A stretch of DNA of 64,000 nt from Polycladidibacter stylochi (lineage in GTDB: Bacteria; Pseudomonadota; Alphaproteobacteria; Rhizobiales; Stappiaceae), in contig NZ_LLWE01000005.1 in assembly GCF_001562055.1 (NCBI RefSeq), positions 1 through 64,000 on the forward strand, in the 5' to 3' direction. Below the pieces are notes generated by a model, which had not been told where the DNA came from, searched no databases, and worked only from the letters and a program-made list of their open reading frames with translations. Position 1 is the first letter of the stretch; every line of letters starts with the position of its first letter. A program made the translations under genes and the position numbers. This document shows, piece by piece, positions 9,518-19,712 of the stretch.

Positions 9518-9547
9518 GAGGGGAAGCTGTTTAATGACAGTCCCCTC
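9518..9547 (-). other. Hairpin in the acyl-CoA dehydrogenase-thiolase gap
   Basis: Outer stem GAGGGG / CCCCTC and inner stem CTGT / ACAG enclose a six-base loop, with a small internal bulge. No T-run follows. It may be a partial terminator or an RNA processing site between the two genes. Confidence 0.55.
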
Positions 9548-9625
9548 GAAGATCAAAAAGTGATCATAGAGTGAACAAAATAAGAATTAAGTGTTATCGC
9601 CGCATGAGGTGCAGCGGTTGCTTTG

Positions 9626-11422
9626 TTAAAACGCTTCTGCCTCAAGGCTCATCATAGTTTCACACCCGCTGGATATGCGGGCCAGATGGGCACTGGTTTC
9701 CGGCATGGTGCGCTCCATGAAGAATTTGCCAAGGGTGAGCTTGTTGTCCAGCCATTCGGCTTTGCCATTGGCACCAGCCTTGATCTGCTCTTTCGCCGTT
9801 ACCACAATACGGCCCCACATGTAGCCAAGCGCCACCAGCCCCATTAGGTGCATATAGTCGGTCGAGGCAGCCCCGGCATTATCGGGGTTCTTCATGCCGT
9901 TTTGCATGAGCCACATGCTGGCGGCCTGCAAATCTTCCAGCCCTTTACGCAGTGGCTTCATGAAGCTGGTAAATTCTTCGCTCTCCTCATGCTCTTTCAA
10001 GAATTTATGTACTTCCTTAAAGAACGCCTGTACCGCACGCCCGCCATTGGCCGGTAATTTTCGGCCCACCAAATCCAGTGCCTGAATGCCGTTGGCACCC
10101 TCGTAGATCATGGCAATCCGCGCATCGCGCACAAACTGCTCCATGCCCCATTCGGCTATATAGCCATGCCCGCCATACATTTGTTGCGCCATAACGGCGT
10201 TATCAAAGCCCTTGTCGGTCAACACCCCTTTGATAACAGGGGTCAGCAGCGCCATAACATCTTCACTGGCTTGTTTTTGCGCCTCATCTTCGGCCACATG
10301 CGAAATATCGCCGTGTAATCCGGCCCAAATGGTCAGCGCCCGTGCCGCTTCATTAAACGAGCGAATGCTCATCAAAACCCGTCGCACATCGGGGTGGACA
10401 ATAATCGGATCGGCGTTTTTTTCAGGCTCTTTAGCGCCAGTCAGTGCACGCCCTTGCAGCCGTTCACGCGCATAGGTTACGGCGTTTTGATAGGCCACCT
10501 CCGATTGGGATAGGCCCTGAATACCCACACCCAGCCGCGCTTCGTTCATCATGGTGAACATGGCACGCAAGCCCTTGTGCGCCTCTCCCACCAAAACGCC
10601 TTCAGCTCCATCATAATTCATCACGCAGGTAGAGTTGCCGTGAATGCCCATTTTCTCCTCAATTGAGCCACAAGAAACCCCGTTGGCATCGCCCAAATTC
10701 CCGTCCGCATCTACCTTGAATTTTGGGACAAGGAACAGCGAAATCCCCTTGGTGCCCTCAGGTGCGCCCTCGATACGTGCAAGTACAAGGTGCACGATAT
10801 TTTCGGCCATGTCGTGCTCGCCGGCACTAATGAAGATTTTTGTTCCGGAAATTTTAAAGGTGCCATCGCCATTTGGTACGGCTTTGGTGCGCAGCAAGCC
10901 CAAATCCGTACCGCAATGTGGCTCGGTCAGGTTCATGGTGCCGGTCCATTCACCACGCGCCATTTTGGGAATGTAAATCTTCTGGCTGGCTTCATCCGCA
11001 TGCATCATCAGCGCCGCCATTGCCCCCGCAGTGAGGCCGGGATACATGGCGAATGCCATATTGGCCGAGCACATATACTCGTTCAAAATGTTGGTCATCA
11101 CCTGGGGCAGACCTTGTCCGCCAAGCGCTTCGGGAATGGAAAGACCACCCCAGCCGCCCTCTGAATAGGCTTGGTATACCGCTTTAAACCCTTCAGGTGT
11201 GCTCACACGGCCATCCTCATGGCGGGTACACCCTTGTGTATCGCCCACACGGTTTAACGGTTGCACCTGCTCCTCACAAAACTTGGCCCCCTCACGCAAA
11301 ATCGCTTCCACCAAATCCGGCGTCGCCTCGCCAAAGCGCGGCAGGTTGGAGTACTTTTCATAGCCAAACACGTCGTTTAGCAAAAACAGCGTATCATCTA
11401 CAGGTGCACTATATACCGGCAT
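9626..11422 (-). CDS. Acyl-CoA dehydrogenase, large DmdC/FadE-like form
   Basis: A 598-residue FAD enzyme catalysing the first, alpha-beta dehydrogenation step of acyl-CoA breakdown. It begins [17 protein letters not shown], typical of the ~600-residue subgroup that includes 3-methylmercaptopropionyl-CoA dehydrogenase. It has the central dehydrogenase core ([25 protein letters not shown]), the [12 protein letters not shown] block with the likely catalytic Glu, and a C-terminal extension. The ATG chosen has GGAAGGGAG upstream; an earlier in-frame ATG has none and would overlap the operator. Substrate could be fatty acyl-, branched-chain- or sulfur-containing CoA; context favours general beta-oxidation. 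Confidence 0.92.
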   Translation of the reverse strand: MPVYSAPVDDTLFLLNDVFGYEKYSNLPRFGEATPDLVEAILREGAKFCEEQVQPLNRVGDTQGCTRHEDGRVSTPEGFKAVYQAYSEGGWGGLSIPEALGGQGLPQVMTNILNEYMCSANMAFAMYPGLTAGAMAALMMHADEASQKIYIPKMARGEWTGTMNLTEPHCGTDLGLLRTKAVPNGDGTFKISGTKIFISAGEHDMAENIVHLVLARIEGAPEGTKGISLFLVPKFKVDADGNLGDANGVSCGSIEEKMGIHGNSTCVMNYDGAEGVLVGEAHKGLRAMFTMMNEARLGVGIQGLSQSEVAYQNAVTYARERLQGRALTGAKEPEKNADPIIVHPDVRRVLMSIRSFNEAARALTIWAGLHGDISHVAEDEAQKQASEDVMALLTPVIKGVLTDKGFDNAVMAQQMYGGHGYIAEWGMEQFVRDARIAMIYEGANGIQALDLVGRKLPANGGRAVQAFFKEVHKFLKEHEESEEFTSFMKPLRKGLEDLQAASMWLMQNGMKNPDNAGAASTDYMHLMGLVALGYMWGRIVVTAKEQIKAGANGKAEWLDNKLTLGKFFMERTMPETSAHLARISSGCETMMSLEAEAF

Positions 11423-11473
11423 ACCAACTCCCTTCCAAACAAAGCAGCGCTCCTCAACACCGCTTATCAATGC

Positions 11474-11494
11474 TTACGTTTACGCAAACGTCAA
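11474..11494 (-). promoter_or_regulatory. Candidate LiuR-type operator in the acyl-CoA dehydrogenase promoter
   Basis: The core ACGTTT-N4-AAACGT (11476-11491) is a perfect 6+6 inverted repeat, flanked by TT and CAA. On the minus strand a TTGACG at 11489-11494 could be the -35, with a weak -10 such as TTGATA 18 bases on, placing the dyad inside the spacer, where MerR-family proteins bind. The MerR gene lies just upstream of this operon. LiuR sites in proteobacteria are reported as similar ACGT-containing palindromes; the match here is from memory. Confidence 0.65.
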
Positions 11495-11915
11495 CATCAA
11501 TATAGGCATTATTCCCCATACTGGCAAGAGCAGCCATTCAACACCATTGTTTCAAAAATGGCTAAATTCTGCGATATTTTTATTAGTTAGTCGAAAGGCT
11601 GATTTTTCCTGACCCTAAGGTAGCAGCCAAGCCCACCAAGGAAACCCGAGACATCAAGGGGGGGAGATTGCTCGTTGTTTAGAGGGCATTGCGTTTGGGT
11701 GAGCTCAATCAAAACGGCAAGAATTGGCACCTATTCATAGGATAAGCGCATAGAGTGTAAATGAAAATGCACACTCCGCATGTGTCCTTAATTCTCAAAT
11801 TTATTGCGAAGACAGGAAAGAAAAATAGCTAAAGAGAAAAACCCTTATGACAGCTTACAAGCGCTCAAGTAGGCACGCAAAGCCGCGTGCCAACAAGTTA
11901 TTACTGTTAAACACC
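11495..11915. other. Intergenic region between merR and the acyl-CoA dehydrogenase promoter
   Basis: No gene is supported. A 7-bp GC stem (GGCACGC / GCGTGCC, 11872-11891) lies just after the end of the merR gene and may end its transcript, although no T-run follows. A weaker 7-bp stem is present at 11532-11563. Confidence 0.5.
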
Positions 11916-12377
11916 TTAAGAGGCGTCATCTTCGGCTTCTTTTTGTTTTAAAATGCCGGAAACAATATCAACTGTGCGCGAAAGCTCGCCAATGGCTTGG
12001 TCGATATCGCCGCGTTGCTTCTTCAAGGTGTTAATTTGGCCTTCAAACTTTGAAAGCGCAACACGGAGCTGCGTTACCTGCCCGTCGCGCAAGTCGTAAA
12101 GGTCTAACATCTCGCGAATTTCCGCCAGTGAAAAACCAACGTTCTTGCCCATCAAAACCAGTTTCAACCGTGCCCGGTCGCGCCGCGTGTAAAGGCGGTT
12201 TATGCCGTCACGCTTGGGATTTATCAGCCCCTTATCTTCGTAGAAGCGCAATGTGCGTAGCGTTAAGCCAAATTCCTTTGCCAAATCTCCAATGGAGAAA
12301 TGCATTTTCTTGGTTGTGTCCGTTTCACTTCCCGCAACCTCCACAAGCTCGTCATTTATTTGCAGAGCTTCACTCAT
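11916..12377 (-). CDS. MerR-family regulator, LiuR-like
   Basis: 153 residues. The N-terminal winged helix-turn-helix (about 25-95) reads FSIGDLAKEFGLTLRTLRFYEDKGL, then RLYTRRDRARLKLVLMGKNVGFSLAEIREMLDLY, which is the pattern of LiuR-type regulators of branched-chain amino acid and fatty acid catabolism. A C-terminal coiled coil (about 100-140) dimerises it. There are no metal-binding cysteines. The ATG chosen has GGAAGAAGG upstream. It sits directly before the acyl-CoA dehydrogenase, thiolase and fadJ genes and probably controls them through the nearby dyad; regulator identity is inferred from pattern plus context. Confidence 0.85.
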   Translation of the reverse strand: MSEALQINDELVEVAGSETDTTKKMHFSIGDLAKEFGLTLRTLRFYEDKGLINPKRDGINRLYTRRDRARLKLVLMGKNVGFSLAEIREMLDLYDLRDGQVTQLRVALSKFEGQINTLKKQRGDIDQAIGELSRTVDIVSGILKQKEAEDDAS

Positions 12378-12799
12378 CAGACAAAACCTTCTTCCGTGTA
12401 TTCTCAATTCGCCAGTATTATCTGGCAATCTGGTGGGCTATTTACATTAGACCCATGTTCTAAGCCGTTAATTTGCACTTTGCATTAAGGCAGAACTGTT
12501 CATTTATCATCACAACTAAGTGTAATTTTCTAAGTTCTAAGAGGGGAAACCTATCAAAAAAATAGCATAACACATAGGGTAAATGCATTTCGCAACGTCG
12601 TTTCTATGTAAACAAACCCACAAAAACTATTGCAAACGCGTGGATTATCGGGGTGCTTTGCATTTTCCTTCACCTTGGTTAACTCCCTGTTTACCGTAAG
12701 CAGTAAAAAAATAGCATAGGTTACATTAAAGCCGGTTTTGCGCGTTATGGGTGATTCGCTTTTGCGAGGGCATCACAGATACCAAAATGCAAGGCTGGC
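12378..12799. other. Divergent intergenic region, merR / podJ-like
   Basis: It must carry two back-to-back promoters. AT-rich blocks and TTTACCGTAAG near 12690 (a small palindrome, TTAC-C-GTAA) were noted but no site could be assigned. No gene is supported. Confidence 0.4.
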
Positions 12800-15700
12800 A
12801 TGTCAAACGAGGTTCAAGGCATGTCCTGGAATACCAAAAGTAAATCAGATCGTGATGCCGAGCTCTTGCTCGATGCGCTGCGCCAAAGTGGTATTCCGGC
12901 AAACCAGATACTCAGCTTGCTGTCAAAAGCACCCCACAATGCAGCTGCGCAACAAGGGCTGGCAAATCTTGTAGATACGCATGAGCCAAGTTACCTTGCA
13001 GAACAAAATCCGCCAGAACCGCAAGAACAACTCATTCCGCAAGAGCAGCTGAGCCCAATGGAGCAGCTGCGTGCCTCCAGTAGCTCGTACCAGAGTGAAA
13101 CAACCGAACAGCAGCTGGACGACGTGGCCAAAGCTCTTGGCCGGCTTATGGAGACGCAAGAGAGCACACAAACAGCCGAAGTCAACCGGGCGCAAAGCAG
13201 CGAAGAAACGCAATCTGCGCGCATTCACAATGTTTTGTCCGCACTCGAGAGTTTGGATAATCGCATTACATCGCTTGCCGATACACCGCAAACCGAGGCA
13301 CCTTTGCAAAAACCGATCGACCCTTTGGCAAGGCGTTTGGCAGCACGCAAGCGCACGTTGGCAGAGCAGGCAAAACATCTTTCTGTTGTGGCCCCAAAGG
13401 ATGCACCGGCACACCCGCAAGCTGAACTGCAAACAATGCACGCTTCACAAAACAATGTTGAAGATCAAATCTCCGCCTTGCGTTCGTTGTTGGCGCAAGA
13501 AGCAAGAAAAAATCAGCAAGGTCGTGAGGAAGTCAAGCACGATAACTGGGAAGGCCAGCAAAGCCGCTCAGAGCCTGCGCCAACAGATCCATTAGATACC
13601 GCATCACATGGTAGATTGACGGCTTTTGACAAAACAAGAGCAACGCCTGCAAGCGCGCTATTACACCAGCGGGAGCGTGACGACAATCCGGTACTGGTTC
13701 AACTGCAAAGCGAGCTGTCCGATGTGCGCCGCCAGTTGGGCCAGCATAATATGGATCAAGCGTTGCAGCAGGTCGAAAACAGTCATGCGCAGATCGTTGC
13801 CCGCTTGGAAAAAATGTCCAGCTCGCAAATAGATCAAACGTTGCTCAACACAGTGCAAAGCCGCCTGTTGGATTTGGAGGGGTATTTATCTGCCCTGCCG
13901 CGTATGGATCATATGCAAGCACTGGAAAACCGTTTGTTGCATATGGGCGAGCGCTTGGAGCTGGTCTTGCAGCAAGCTGGCCCTTCAGGGCTTGAGAATG
14001 TTCGTGCTGACATTGCCAACCTTAAGGAAGTCGTCAACCGCCTCGACCCCAGCCGCATGATTTCCGAGGTCGATCAGCGCATTCGTTTTCTCACCGCACG
14101 CATGAACGAGTTAGAGCACTTCACCGCCATGCAGCGCGATATTCAAGCCCGCTTGGGAGAAGTAGAAACACGTTTGCCCGACGCCCAAGCCATGTCGCGC
14201 CTCAATGAGCAAATGGATAACATTGCAAATTTGCTCGGCACTTCAGAAGGCACCCAAAACGGCGAGCTTTCACCGCTGGACCGTATCGAAGAGCACCTGC
14301 ACGCCGTCACCACCCAGTTAACCCGCATCGAAACCACACCGCAGCCCATGCCGGATGTGGAATCGGCTGTCAATAAAATCGATAGGCGGCTGGACGAAAT
14401 CTGCGATAAAGTCGGTTTTCTTGAGTTGCGCCTCATGAGCGCTCCGGAAAATGGTGAGGCAAGCCAAAAAAGTAATGCTGCACTGATCGCCTTGGAAGAA
14501 AAAGTCGTCGTACTTACGCAAAAGCTGGACCAGTCAATCGACACCAATCTGGGCGCACAGGCACTTAGCGAGCTACAAGGCGAAGTGGCAAGCTTGCGCG
14601 CGCAGCTGGGCACATTGGCCACACCGCAAGATATCGAAGAGAAAATTCAGCAGCTTGCATCCAGTGTGGCGCAGCCGCAAGCAATTACCGAAGGGGCTTC
14701 ACTCGATAAGTTGCAAACTCTGGTTACGGATCTGGCAACCACGCTGGATACCACCAACGAGCATATGCTGAAGCTGGGTGTGCTGGATACCTCTGTTGCG
14801 CAAATGGGTGCAACCCTTTCAGAGCTGAACCAACAGGTCTCGGTGAATGCCCTGCTGCATCAAGATAACGCTCCAGCTCAATTGCAAGCATCTGCATTGG
14901 AACCTGTGGAATCGGCCATCGGCAATTTGCAGCAAGATTTGCACACCCTTATGGAAACCGCCAATAAGGATGAAGCTGCGAACCTTGATCGTTTGGAAGA
15001 CGTTTTGGGCACCATTACCGAACGTCTGGATGCCTTGGAAAAACATCGCCCGGTTATTGGCTCAAGCCAACTTTCGAAAGATCACGAAAAAGTCACCAGC
15101 GATAGCCAGGTGCGCAATATCATTGCAGCACTCTCCAAAGCTGGCAAGAAACACTCCGATAACGCCGATGCCAGCCCTGAGCAAACGCATACGCACGAGA
15201 GTACGCCCGCAACGCAATATGCCCAACATGGCGCAGCTGAAACGCAGATGCAGGCGCAAGAGCAAGCGCAATTGCAAGATAAAAAGGCCGAGTTTATTGC
15301 TGCAGCGCGTAGGGCAGCACAAGCGGCAACGCAAGAAGTCCGCGAGCAGCAAGCGCAGCATAGTATCGAGCAACAACCTCAAGCCGAAAAGCCGCGTAGG
15401 CAGCGCCGCTTGCGCGACTACCTTCAGCAAGCCGAAGAAGAGAGGGCACAAGTTCGCCTTTCTGCTGCATCGCAAAACTATGGCGCACAAAGCACGCCGG
15501 CGTTGGAAGAGGAACCACTGGCGCTTGGTGAAGAGCAAATCCTAAAAGAACCGCAGCAGCCTTTGCACAATACAGCGCAAAGAACACGCCCGAATGACCC
15601 GCTCAAGACAGCCCGCGAAAATTTGCGCACAGCGCCGGAGCCGGAAGAGAAAAAGAAAACCGGCAAGCGTAAAGCTGTTCTACTGGCCGCAGCTGCCCTT

Positions 15701-17227
15701 ATCATTACCATTGGGGCATTACAGTTCTTTAAAATGAACAGCGGCGATAAGAGTGATGCCGAATTGGCAATATCGCCCAATGCGCAGCCTGTAATTGAAG
15801 CCCCGCAAGAGCTGGCCACACCACAAGAGCAGGAGCCGGTGCGTGCTGTTCCGGCAACTGGCACAGTCCCTTTGGAAACCGCCCCGCAAACACAAAGCGA
15901 TACTCCGGATAATTCAGTTGTTCCTGAAACCAGACGTAGCCCAACTTTACCCGCCAGTGGCGGCGCGGATACAATCAATGACGATCAGATTAATGAAGAT
16001 GTGGTGAGCCAGAACAGTTTTTGGCAACAGCCAGGAGCATTCCAACCGCAACAATTACCTGCAGCCAATTTGGTTTTTGCCCGTAACGAGCCTGTGAGCA
16101 CCATAAGCCCGCGTCATGTGAATGCCCTAACTGCGGTGGCAAAAGGCCCGCTCAGTGGCTTTTCCAATGGCCTAGCCTCAGCGCGGCCCGACTTGCTGGC
16201 AAGTGCCGATACTATGCCAAATACGCAGGCCACACCAAAACAGGCCGCAACGATTGAGGCGGATAGGCAAGCACGCCAGCAAACAACAGCCGTTCTTCAA
16301 GGCGCTGTGAAAGCCGCTACGCCTCGCCAACAGTTTGCCCTTTCGGATCTGCCAAAACAAATCGGTCCGGACACGCTGATAGTTGACGCACGTCAAGGTA
16401 ACCCGGCGGCTTTGTTCGAGTTGGGCAAGCGCTACACCCAAGGACAGCGTGTTCCGGTGGACCTGAAAAAGGCGGCAAAATACTATTCTTTGGCCGCTAA
16501 GGCCGGTTTAGCGCCCGCCCAGTACCGTTATGCGAGCCTACTGGAAAAGGGCGAAGGGGTTCCAAAGAACCTCGCAGAAGCAATGAAATGGTATTTACTG
16601 GCAGCCGGACAGGGCAACGTGAAATCCATGCATAACTTGGCTGTGCTTTATGCCAGTGGCACTGGTACCGAACATGCTGGTATCCCTGATTATGTCAAGG
16701 CATCCAAGTGGTTCCGTTTATCCGCAAGCCACGGGGTTGCTGATAGCCAATACAATTTGGCTGTATTGTTGGCACGCGGTTTAGGCCAACCACAAGACCT
16801 GCAAGCCAGTTACAAGTGGTTTGCGCTTGCAGCTGCATCAGGTGATAATGATGCAAAAACAAAACGTGATGAGTTGGCGCAAGTGCTCACAAAGCAGCAA
16901 CTTCAAGCCGCAAATGCAACAGTTTCTGTTTTCGTGCCCAAGAAGCCCGAGCAAACAGCAAACACAGTGCCTGTGGATAGCCGTTGGCAAATGGCCCGCA
17001 AACCGGCACTGCAAATGAGCACAATTGATATGGTCTATCAGGTGCAACAGCAATTGGCCTCAGGTGGTTACAGTCCTGGTCAGGCCGATGGTATGTTGGG
17101 GCCGAAAACCGTAAGGGCAATTCGCCAGTTTCAGCAGCAAATGGGCCTGCCTGAAACCGGAAAAATAGACAGTGCTTTACAAAAAGCGTTACAGCAAGAG
17201 CAACTATCACGAAAAAAGCTCGGTTAA
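12800..17227 (+). CDS. PodJ-like polar organiser: coiled coil, one membrane helix, Sel1 repeats, peptidoglycan-binding domain
   Basis: A 1475-residue protein with the architecture of Caulobacter PodJ. A cytoplasmic part (1-950) rich in Gln, Glu and Leu forms long coiled coils. A single membrane helix lies at about 955-977 (AVLLAAAALIITIGALQFF). A periplasmic proline/glutamine-rich linker precedes at least three Sel1-like repeats (about 1199-1353; e.g. AAKYYSLAAKAGLAPAQYRYASLL) and a C-terminal peptidoglycan-binding domain (about 1410-1472, YSPGQADGMLGPKTVRAIRQFQ). In Caulobacter and rhizobia PodJ marks a pole and recruits polarity and division factors. It is longer than the ~970-residue Caulobacter protein. 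A second ATG at 12821 also has a ribosome site. It stands alone. Confidence 0.85.
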   Translation: MSNEVQGMSWNTKSKSDRDAELLLDALRQSGIPANQILSLLSKAPHNAAAQQGLANLVDTHEPSYLAEQNPPEPQEQLIPQEQLSPMEQLRASSSSYQSETTEQQLDDVAKALGRLMETQESTQTAEVNRAQSSEETQSARIHNVLSALESLDNRITSLADTPQTEAPLQKPIDPLARRLAARKRTLAEQAKHLSVVAPKDAPAHPQAELQTMHASQNNVEDQISALRSLLAQEARKNQQGREEVKHDNWEGQQSRSEPAPTDPLDTASHGRLTAFDKTRATPASALLHQRERDDNPVLVQLQSELSDVRRQLGQHNMDQALQQVENSHAQIVARLEKMSSSQIDQTLLNTVQSRLLDLEGYLSALPRMDHMQALENRLLHMGERLELVLQQAGPSGLENVRADIANLKEVVNRLDPSRMISEVDQRIRFLTARMNELEHFTAMQRDIQARLGEVETRLPDAQAMSRLNEQMDNIANLLGTSEGTQNGELSPLDRIEEHLHAVTTQLTRIETTPQPMPDVESAVNKIDRRLDEICDKVGFLELRLMSAPENGEASQKSNAALIALEEKVVVLTQKLDQSIDTNLGAQALSELQGEVASLRAQLGTLATPQDIEEKIQQLASSVAQPQAITEGASLDKLQTLVTDLATTLDTTNEHMLKLGVLDTSVAQMGATLSELNQQVSVNALLHQDNAPAQLQASALEPVESAIGNLQQDLHTLMETANKDEAANLDRLEDVLGTITERLDALEKHRPVIGSSQLSKDHEKVTSDSQVRNIIAALSKAGKKHSDNADASPEQTHTHESTPATQYAQHGAAETQMQAQEQAQLQDKKAEFIAAARRAAQAATQEVREQQAQHSIEQQPQAEKPRRQRRLRDYLQQAEEERAQVRLSAASQNYGAQSTPALEEEPLALGEEQILKEPQQPLHNTAQRTRPNDPLKTARENLRTAPEPEEKKKTGKRKAVLLAAAALIITIGALQFFKMNSGDKSDAELAISPNAQPVIEAPQELATPQEQEPVRAVPATGTVPLETAPQTQSDTPDNSVVPETRRSPTLPASGGADTINDDQINEDVVSQNSFWQQPGAFQPQQLPAANLVFARNEPVSTISPRHVNALTAVAKGPLSGFSNGLASARPDLLASADTMPNTQATPKQAATIEADRQARQQTTAVLQGAVKAATPRQQFALSDLPKQIGPDTLIVDARQGNPAALFELGKRYTQGQRVPVDLKKAAKYYSLAAKAGLAPAQYRYASLLEKGEGVPKNLAEAMKWYLLAAGQGNVKSMHNLAVLYASGTGTEHAGIPDYVKASKWFRLSASHGVADSQYNLAVLLARGLGQPQDLQASYKWFALAAASGDNDAKTKRDELAQVLTKQQLQAANATVSVFVPKKPEQTANTVPVDSRWQMARKPALQMSTIDMVYQVQQQLASGGYSPGQADGMLGPKTVRAIRQFQQQMGLPETGKIDSALQKALQQEQLSRKKLG

Positions 17228-17385
17228 TTCCCAAGCAATGCATTGACAGGGGCATGGTTTTAGCGCTTAAAACGCCTAGATTATTCTAGGAGTCTCCTGT
17301 CAATGTCTCGGGCGGCATATTAGCAAATGCCCACGGCAGACAACGTGCAGGGTGTGCCATACCGTCCGCAACCATTGGTGTTATC

Positions 17386-18441
17386 TTGCAAATTTATCTA
17401 CCCATTGCTGAAATACCCATAAATATGTTCATCATCTTCGGTATGGGCGGTACCGTAGGGTTTTTGTCTGGGTTATTTGGCATTGGCGGTGGCTTTCTCC
17501 TAACACCTTTACTTATCTTTTCCGGCATTCCCCCGGCAGTTGCCGTTGCAACCGTAACCACGCAGATTGTGGCCTCTTCCTCGTCCGGTGTCATTGCTTA
17601 CTGGCGCAAGAACGCCATCGATTTTAAACTGGCTTCTGTGTTGTTGTGCTCGGGTGTCATTGGCTCCGCGCTTGGTGTTTGGCTGTTCGGTCTGTTGCAA
17701 TCGCTTGGTCAGCTGGATCTGGTCATCTCGCTGTCTTACGTTACGTTTTTGGGTACGGTTGGCGCACTGATGTTGGCAGAATCACTCAAGGCCATTATGC
17801 GTCGCCGTTCTGGTGAAAAAAGCAGTACGCGTAAACCGGGTCACCATAGTTGGGTGCATGGCCTGCCTTTAAAAATGCGTTTTCGCCGTTCCAAGCTTTA
17901 CGTCAGTGTTTTTCCGATTTTTGCCATCGGTTCTTCCATTGGCTTTCTCGGCTCAGTTCTGGGTATTGGCGGTGGCTTTATGATGGTGCCCGCCTTGATC
18001 TATCTTTTGCATGTGCCAACTTCGATCGTTATTGGCACCTCACTACTGCAAATTTTAGTAACAATGGCCGCGGCAACGGTCATGCACTCGATGAATACCC
18101 AAACCGTAGATATTGTATTGGCGCTCACCCTAATGGTTGGTGGGGTTATTGGGGCACAGCTTGGCGCGCGTATCGGGCAAAACCTGCGCGGTGAACATTT
18201 GCGCCTGCTTTTGGCCCTGCTGGTTCTTGGTGTGGGTGTTCGCTTCGCAGTAAATCTGGTTTTAAAGCCGGAAGATCGCTATTCAATTATTGCAAAAGCA
18301 CCAAAGCAACAGCAGCAACACGAGCAAACCACAACGGTGCCTTTAAAAGCGCCATCCAAAGTACCTCTACAAAAAAAGCAGGACCAGGCTAGTTTTTTAA
18401 ATCCTCGCCAAATTCTGCCTAATCAAGAGGCGTTGCTATGA
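17386..18441 (+). CDS. TauE/SafE (TSUP) family sulfite/anion exporter
   Basis: 351 residues with about eight membrane helices in two homologous halves, each marked by a GxGGG-type loop: FGIGGGFLLTPLLIF (about 30-45) and LGIGGGFMMVPALIYL (about 195-210). A charged cytoplasmic tail follows. Family members export sulfite, sulfoacetate or other small organosulfur anions. The best start is a TTG, which yields the family-typical MQIYLPIAEIPIN; an ATG 39 bases later would cut the first helix short. The stop overlaps the next gene's start (ATGA), indicating translational coupling. Confidence 0.88.
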   Translation: MQIYLPIAEIPINMFIIFGMGGTVGFLSGLFGIGGGFLLTPLLIFSGIPPAVAVATVTTQIVASSSSGVIAYWRKNAIDFKLASVLLCSGVIGSALGVWLFGLLQSLGQLDLVISLSYVTFLGTVGALMLAESLKAIMRRRSGEKSSTRKPGHHSWVHGLPLKMRFRRSKLYVSVFPIFAIGSSIGFLGSVLGIGGGFMMVPALIYLLHVPTSIVIGTSLLQILVTMAAATVMHSMNTQTVDIVLALTLMVGGVIGAQLGARIGQNLRGEHLRLLLALLVLGVGVRFAVNLVLKPEDRYSIIAKAPKQQQQHEQTTTVPLKAPSKVPLQKKQDQASFLNPRQILPNQEALL

Positions 18442-19241
18442 CAAGACGCCAACAGCAAAACGCCGCACAATGGCTTGTTGTATCCTTGGGCTGCTATTGG
18501 CTCATGGTGCTGTGTCTGACATCGGCTCAGGCTGAATCGCTTGTTTCAGCCATATCCTCACCAAGCGTGAGCATTACCTCAAACTTTACTGGAACCGACA
18601 TTTTAGTGTTCGGCGAAGTTAACCGCGACAAAGCCTCGGTTCCGCGCGTAGGCAAACATGAACTTGTTGTTGTTGTCGAAGGCCCCAAAGAGCGTGTCGT
18701 CACTTGGCGTAAGGAACGTATTCTGGGGCTTTGGATCAATGCGAACTCTCGCACCTACACCAATGTACCGAGCTTTTACGCCGTTCATACAAGTGGTCCG
18801 CTCAGTGATATTGGAACAGAGGAAACCTTAAAACAACAGCGTATTGGCCTGCAAAACCTGCCATTGGCCCCGATCTATGAAAAAGGGCAGGATGTCAGCG
18901 AGCGCCAGCTTTTCAAATCAGCCTTAATTCGTAAAAAACAAGAGGCCGATTTATATGCGCAGCGCGAAGGGGCCATTACGTTTTTAAGCCCCACATTGTT
19001 TTCCACCACGGTGCCGTTACCCTCCAATATTGCGGTGGGTGAGTACACAATAACAACCTATTTGTATCACGGCAGTGCATTGCTCACCTCGCAAACGCAG
19101 CACCTGCATGTGGCAAAAACCGGCTTTGAGCAGCACACCTATGCGTTAGCCCATGAAAAACCGCTTCTCTATGGCTTGGTTGCTGTGTTGTTAGCCTTGT
19201 TTACCGGCTGGCTGGCAGGCATGATTTTCCGCAAGGATTAA
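18438..19241 (+). CDS. TIGR02186 family membrane protein, partner of the TauE/SafE exporter
   Basis: 267 residues. A signal peptide or N-terminal helix (about 12-32) is followed by a periplasmic domain with ITSNFTGTDILVFGEVNRD and a C-terminal membrane helix (about 243-262, LLYGLVAVLLALFTGWLAGMIF). The family is conserved next to TSUP exporters in alphaproteobacteria but has no established activity. It is translationally coupled to the exporter by a 4-base overlap, so it probably acts with it at the inner membrane. Confidence 0.82.
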   Translation: MTRRQQQNAAQWLVVSLGCYWLMVLCLTSAQAESLVSAISSPSVSITSNFTGTDILVFGEVNRDKASVPRVGKHELVVVVEGPKERVVTWRKERILGLWINANSRTYTNVPSFYAVHTSGPLSDIGTEETLKQQRIGLQNLPLAPIYEKGQDVSERQLFKSALIRKKQEADLYAQREGAITFLSPTLFSTTVPLPSNIAVGEYTITTYLYHGSALLTSQTQHLHVAKTGFEQHTYALAHEKPLLYGLVAVLLALFTGWLAGMIFRKD

Positions 19242-19712
19242 GAGAAGCATATCCCAGTAACAATGGATGTCGCTTGAAGCTCAAGTTAAGCAAACAACAA
19301 CGACTAAAGACGACTTGTTTTTTTAATAAAGCCGCATTTAACCCGAGTAGTCACAGCTCGCTTTGTCTCTTTAAACCATTAGGGGTGAGCTGTCGCTTGC
19401 CTGTTTATTTGAAATAAGCCCCAAAACGACCTTTTTCCTTTGCTTGCATTGCAAAAGAATCTACCCGTTTTTTAGTTCATCTTTTCACATGCGAACGATT
19501 ATAAACGAGGATAATTAATAACGTTAGGGTATACAGATACCCCATATTAAAACACTGAAAAAATAGAGGTTTTGCGCAATCTGCCTTGGATAAATCCCAA
19601 TAAAATGCATGCAGAATTATGTTTTTAAGCAAAAGCTGTTTCCTTTATTCTGCAGGACTGGCAAAATGCGCTTGCTCCGTTTTGGGGAGAGTTTGCGTAA
19701 GAGGCGATACAA
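19242..19712. other. Intergenic region, no gene seen
   Basis: AT-rich sequence with no coding signal. A loose CAGCTC / GAGCTG inverted repeat with a long loop lies near 19350-19400. The promoter of the NTF2-like gene must lie in the right half; no confident -35/-10 pair was chosen. Confidence 0.45.

Noticed and set aside
14847-15978. Frames of 150-230 codons overlapping the PodJ-like gene on both strands
   Set aside because: Composition mirrors the Gln/Glu-rich codons of the real gene; no independent evidence.
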